A stretch of DNA of 9,353 nucleotides, from contig CAUJKG010000384.1 of NCBI GenBank assembly GCA_963205465.1, positions 1-9,353 of the forward strand, read 5' to 3'. The notes below the pieces were generated by a model that was not told where the DNA came from, did not search any database, and saw nothing but the letters and a program-made list of their open reading frames with translations. The DNA is from Pseudomonadota bacterium (GTDB taxonomy: Bacteria; Pseudomonadota; Alphaproteobacteria; Rhizobiales; Xanthobacteraceae). The translations under genes were made by a program, and so were the position numbers. Shown here piece after piece: positions 7,832 through 9,353 of this stretch (the stretch's first letter is position 1; each line of letters starts with the position of its first letter).

Positions 7832-8830
7832 ATGTCCGCTACGCGCTACGATGTCATCGGCATCGGCAATGCAATCGTCGACGTGCTGTCTCATTCCGAC
7901 GAGGAGTTTCTCCAGCGTCAGAAAATGCCGAAAGGTTCGATGTCGCTGATCGACGAGAAGCGCGCCGAAGCGATCTATAATGCGATGGGCCCGGTGGTCG
8001 AAGTGTCCGGCGGTTCGGCCGCGAATACGATTGCGGGCGTGGCGATGCTGGGCGGTACCGCGGCCTTCGTCGGCAAGGTGAAGAACGACGAACTCGGTCA
8101 CACTTTCGCGCGCGATATCCGCGCGTCCAGCGTCGCCTATTCGACGCCGATGGCCGAAAGCGGTCCTTCGACGGCGCGCTGCTACATTCTCGTGACCCCC
8201 GATGGCCAGCGCACGATGAACACGTATCTCGGCGCCGCGCAGGATCTTACGGTCGACGACATCTCGGTGGACGAGATCCGTTCCGCCAAGGTGCTTTATC
8301 TCGAAGGCTATCTCTGGGATCCGAAGCGGGCCAAGGAAGCCTTCGTGAAGGCCGCCGGGGTCGCGCATGACAACGGCCGCACCGTGGCGCTCACGCTCTC
8401 CGACGCTTTCTGCGTCGATCGCTACCGCAAGGAATTCCTCGGCCTGATTCGCAACAAGACGGTCGATCTTCTCTTTGCCAACGAGACCGAGTTGAAGAGC
8501 CTCTATGAAACGGGCGATTTCGACGCCGCGGTCGAGGCGCTGCGGCAGGACGTAAGCATCGCAGTGGTCACGCGTAGCGAGGACGGCGCGATGGTCGTGA
8601 CCCGCGACATGACCGAGACGGTTCCGGCATTCCCGGTGGAGCGGGTCGTCGATTCGACCGGCGCGGGCGACCTTTTCGCGGCGGGCTTCCTCTATGGATT
8701 TGCTAAGGGCCTCCCGCATGTCGATTCGCTGCGGCTCGGCGCGCTTTGCGCCGCGGAGGTGATTTCGCACATGGGCGCGCGGCCCGAGCGGAATCTGCGC
8801 GATCTCGCGAACGAAAACGGACTGCTCTGA
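7832..8830 (+). CDS. PfkB family carbohydrate/nucleoside kinase (adenosine kinase-like)
   Basis: This is a ribokinase-fold sugar or nucleoside kinase of 332 residues that phosphorylates a hydroxyl using ATP. The N-terminal strand is YDVIGIGNAIVDVL (6-19). PfkB signature 1 lies around GGSAANTIAGVAMLGG (60-75). Signature 2 is DSTGAGDLFAAGF (274-286), with the GAGD anion hole and catalytic base D280. The lid region includes SMSLIDE (36-42). The start is ATG at 7832-7834 with GGGGAG 9 bases upstream; the TTG at 7793 would add 13 unconserved residues. Close alphaproteobacterial proteins are often named adenosine kinase, but substrates in this family cannot be assigned from motifs, and ribokinase or another nucleoside kinase is possible. 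It is monocistronic: divergent from trpS and closed by a terminator 22 bases after its stop. Confidence 0.88.
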   Translation: MSATRYDVIGIGNAIVDVLSHSDEEFLQRQKMPKGSMSLIDEKRAEAIYNAMGPVVEVSGGSAANTIAGVAMLGGTAAFVGKVKNDELGHTFARDIRASSVAYSTPMAESGPSTARCYILVTPDGQRTMNTYLGAAQDLTVDDISVDEIRSAKVLYLEGYLWDPKRAKEAFVKAAGVAHDNGRTVALTLSDAFCVDRYRKEFLGLIRNKTVDLLFANETELKSLYETGDFDAAVEALRQDVSIAVVTRSEDGAMVVTRDMTETVPAFPVERVVDSTGAGDLFAAGFLYGFAKGLPHVDSLRLGALCAAEVISHMGARPERNLRDLANENGLL

Positions 8831-8852
8831 TCGCCAGACGCTTTGAACAAAG

Positions 8853-8881
8853 AAAAAGGCCGGGGTGACCCGGCCTTTTTT
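8853..8881. terminator. Bidirectional Rho-independent terminator between the kinase and maeB
   Basis: GGCCGGG (8858-8864), the loop GTGA and CCCGGCC (8869-8875) form a 7-bp GC stem flanked by AAAAA (8853-8857) on the left and TTTTTT (8876-8881) on the right. The A and T runs make it symmetric, so it can stop plus-strand transcription of the kinase and minus-strand transcription of maeB. It lies 22 bases from each stop codon. Confidence 0.92.
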
Positions 8882-8902
8882 GTTTCGCATGTCGGCGCGG
8901 AT

Positions 8903-9353
8903 CTAGCCGCCGACATTATAGGCGGCGATTGCTGCCATGTTCACGAGGTCGGAGTCCTTCGCCGACAACGGCACGATCTGCACCGAGCGATCGAGGCCCA
9001 CGAGCAGCGGACCGATCACGGTCGCGCCGCCCATCTCCTGCAACAGCTTGGTCGAAATCGACGCCGAGTGGAACGCCGGCATGATCAGCACGTTCGCGGG
9101 GCCGGTGAGGCGGCTGAACGGATAGGCCGCGGCCAACTCGCGGTTGAGCGCAACGTCGGCCGCCATTTCGCCGTCCACTTCGAAATCGACGCGGCGTTCG
9201 TGCAGGAGCTTCACCGCATCCTTCACGTGCTGCGTGCGCTCTCCCGGCGGATGGCCGAAGCTCGAGAAGGCGAGCATGGCCACGCGCGGCTCGTAACCGA
9301 GGCGGCGGGCGACGCCGGCCGCTTCGACCGCGATCTCCGCAAGTTCCTGTGCA
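8903..9353 (-). CDS. maeB: NADP-dependent malic enzyme, C-terminal phosphotransacetylase-like domain (cut by right edge)
   Basis: About 149 C-terminal residues are visible, reading in frame from the window edge to a TAG at 8903-8905. They match the end of the PTA-like domain that long bacterial malic enzymes (about 750-770 residues) carry after the catalytic malic domain. Landmarks are AEIAVEAAGVARRLG, RVAMLAFSSFGHP, VDGEMAADVALN, GPANVLIMP, and the final GPLLVGLDRSVQIVP. In MaeB this domain is thought to sense acetyl-CoA or related effectors allosterically rather than catalyse acetyl transfer. The malic enzyme converts malate to pyruvate and CO2 with NAD(P)+. A free phosphotransacetylase (Pta) would look similar over this length. 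The closing stretch SAKDSDLVNMAAIAAY is the kind found in malic enzymes, which makes MaeB more likely. The gene converges on the kinase gene and shares its terminator. Confidence 0.85.
   Translation of the reverse strand, partial: AQELAEIAVEAAGVARRLGYEPRVAMLAFSSFGHPPGERTQHVKDAVKLLHERRVDFEVDGEMAADVALNRELAAAYPFSRLTGPANVLIMPAFHSASISTKLLQEMGGATVIGPLLVGLDRSVQIVPLSAKDSDLVNMAAIAAYNVGG

Noticed and set aside
6672..7949. A 425-residue open frame on the plus strand opposite trpS
   Set aside because: It is an antisense shadow of trpS, which carries all catalytic motifs; the shadow has no recognisable domain and would also run into the kinase gene.
7829..8890. A 353-residue open frame on the minus strand opposite the kinase
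   Set aside because: It is antisense to an intact PfkB kinase, His/Arg-rich without a family pattern, and runs across the terminator.

Overview
The window carries GC-rich chromosomal core genes of an alphaproteobacterium, most likely a member of the Hyphomicrobiales close to the Bradyrhizobium/Rhodopseudomonas/Xanthobacteraceae group. This rests on the high GC content, the gene order, a Fur protein of the rhizobial (Mur-like) type and the two-domain Nfu scaffold. No lineage can be proved without a search. No tRNA, rRNA, insertion sequence, prophage, CRISPR array or other sign of mobile DNA was seen.

Layout: positions 1-7676 are a dense run of ten genes, all on the minus strand. In transcription order they are trpS (tryptophanyl-tRNA synthetase), a universal stress protein, nfuA (Fe-S carrier), a Rho-independent terminator, tsaB and rimI (overlapping by 4 bases), fur, plsC, miaB, phoH and the start of ybeY, which is cut by the left edge. 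A 155-base divergent region (7677-7831) separates trpS from a plus-strand PfkB-family sugar/nucleoside kinase (7832-8830). That kinase converges on the 3' end of a malic enzyme gene (maeB, cut by the right edge), and a symmetric terminator at about 8853-8881 lies between them.

How the genes fit together: most of the minus-strand run serves RNA and translation. TsaB (t6A37) and MiaB (ms2i6A37) both act on the adenosine next to the tRNA anticodon, TrpS charges tRNA-Trp, RimI acetylates protein N-termini, and YbeY with PhoH belongs to rRNA maturation and ribosome quality control. NfuA delivers Fe-S clusters of the kind MiaB needs, and Fur controls metal uptake. PlsC (phospholipid synthesis) and the stress protein are passengers in the same run.

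I see no new biological system here. The points that merit a second look are regulatory: a strong hairpin in the miaB leader, a likely promoter and a probable non-ATG start for fur, a similar start ambiguity for phoH, a hairpin covering the nfuA ribosome binding site, and a terminator placed only 38 bases before tsaB.
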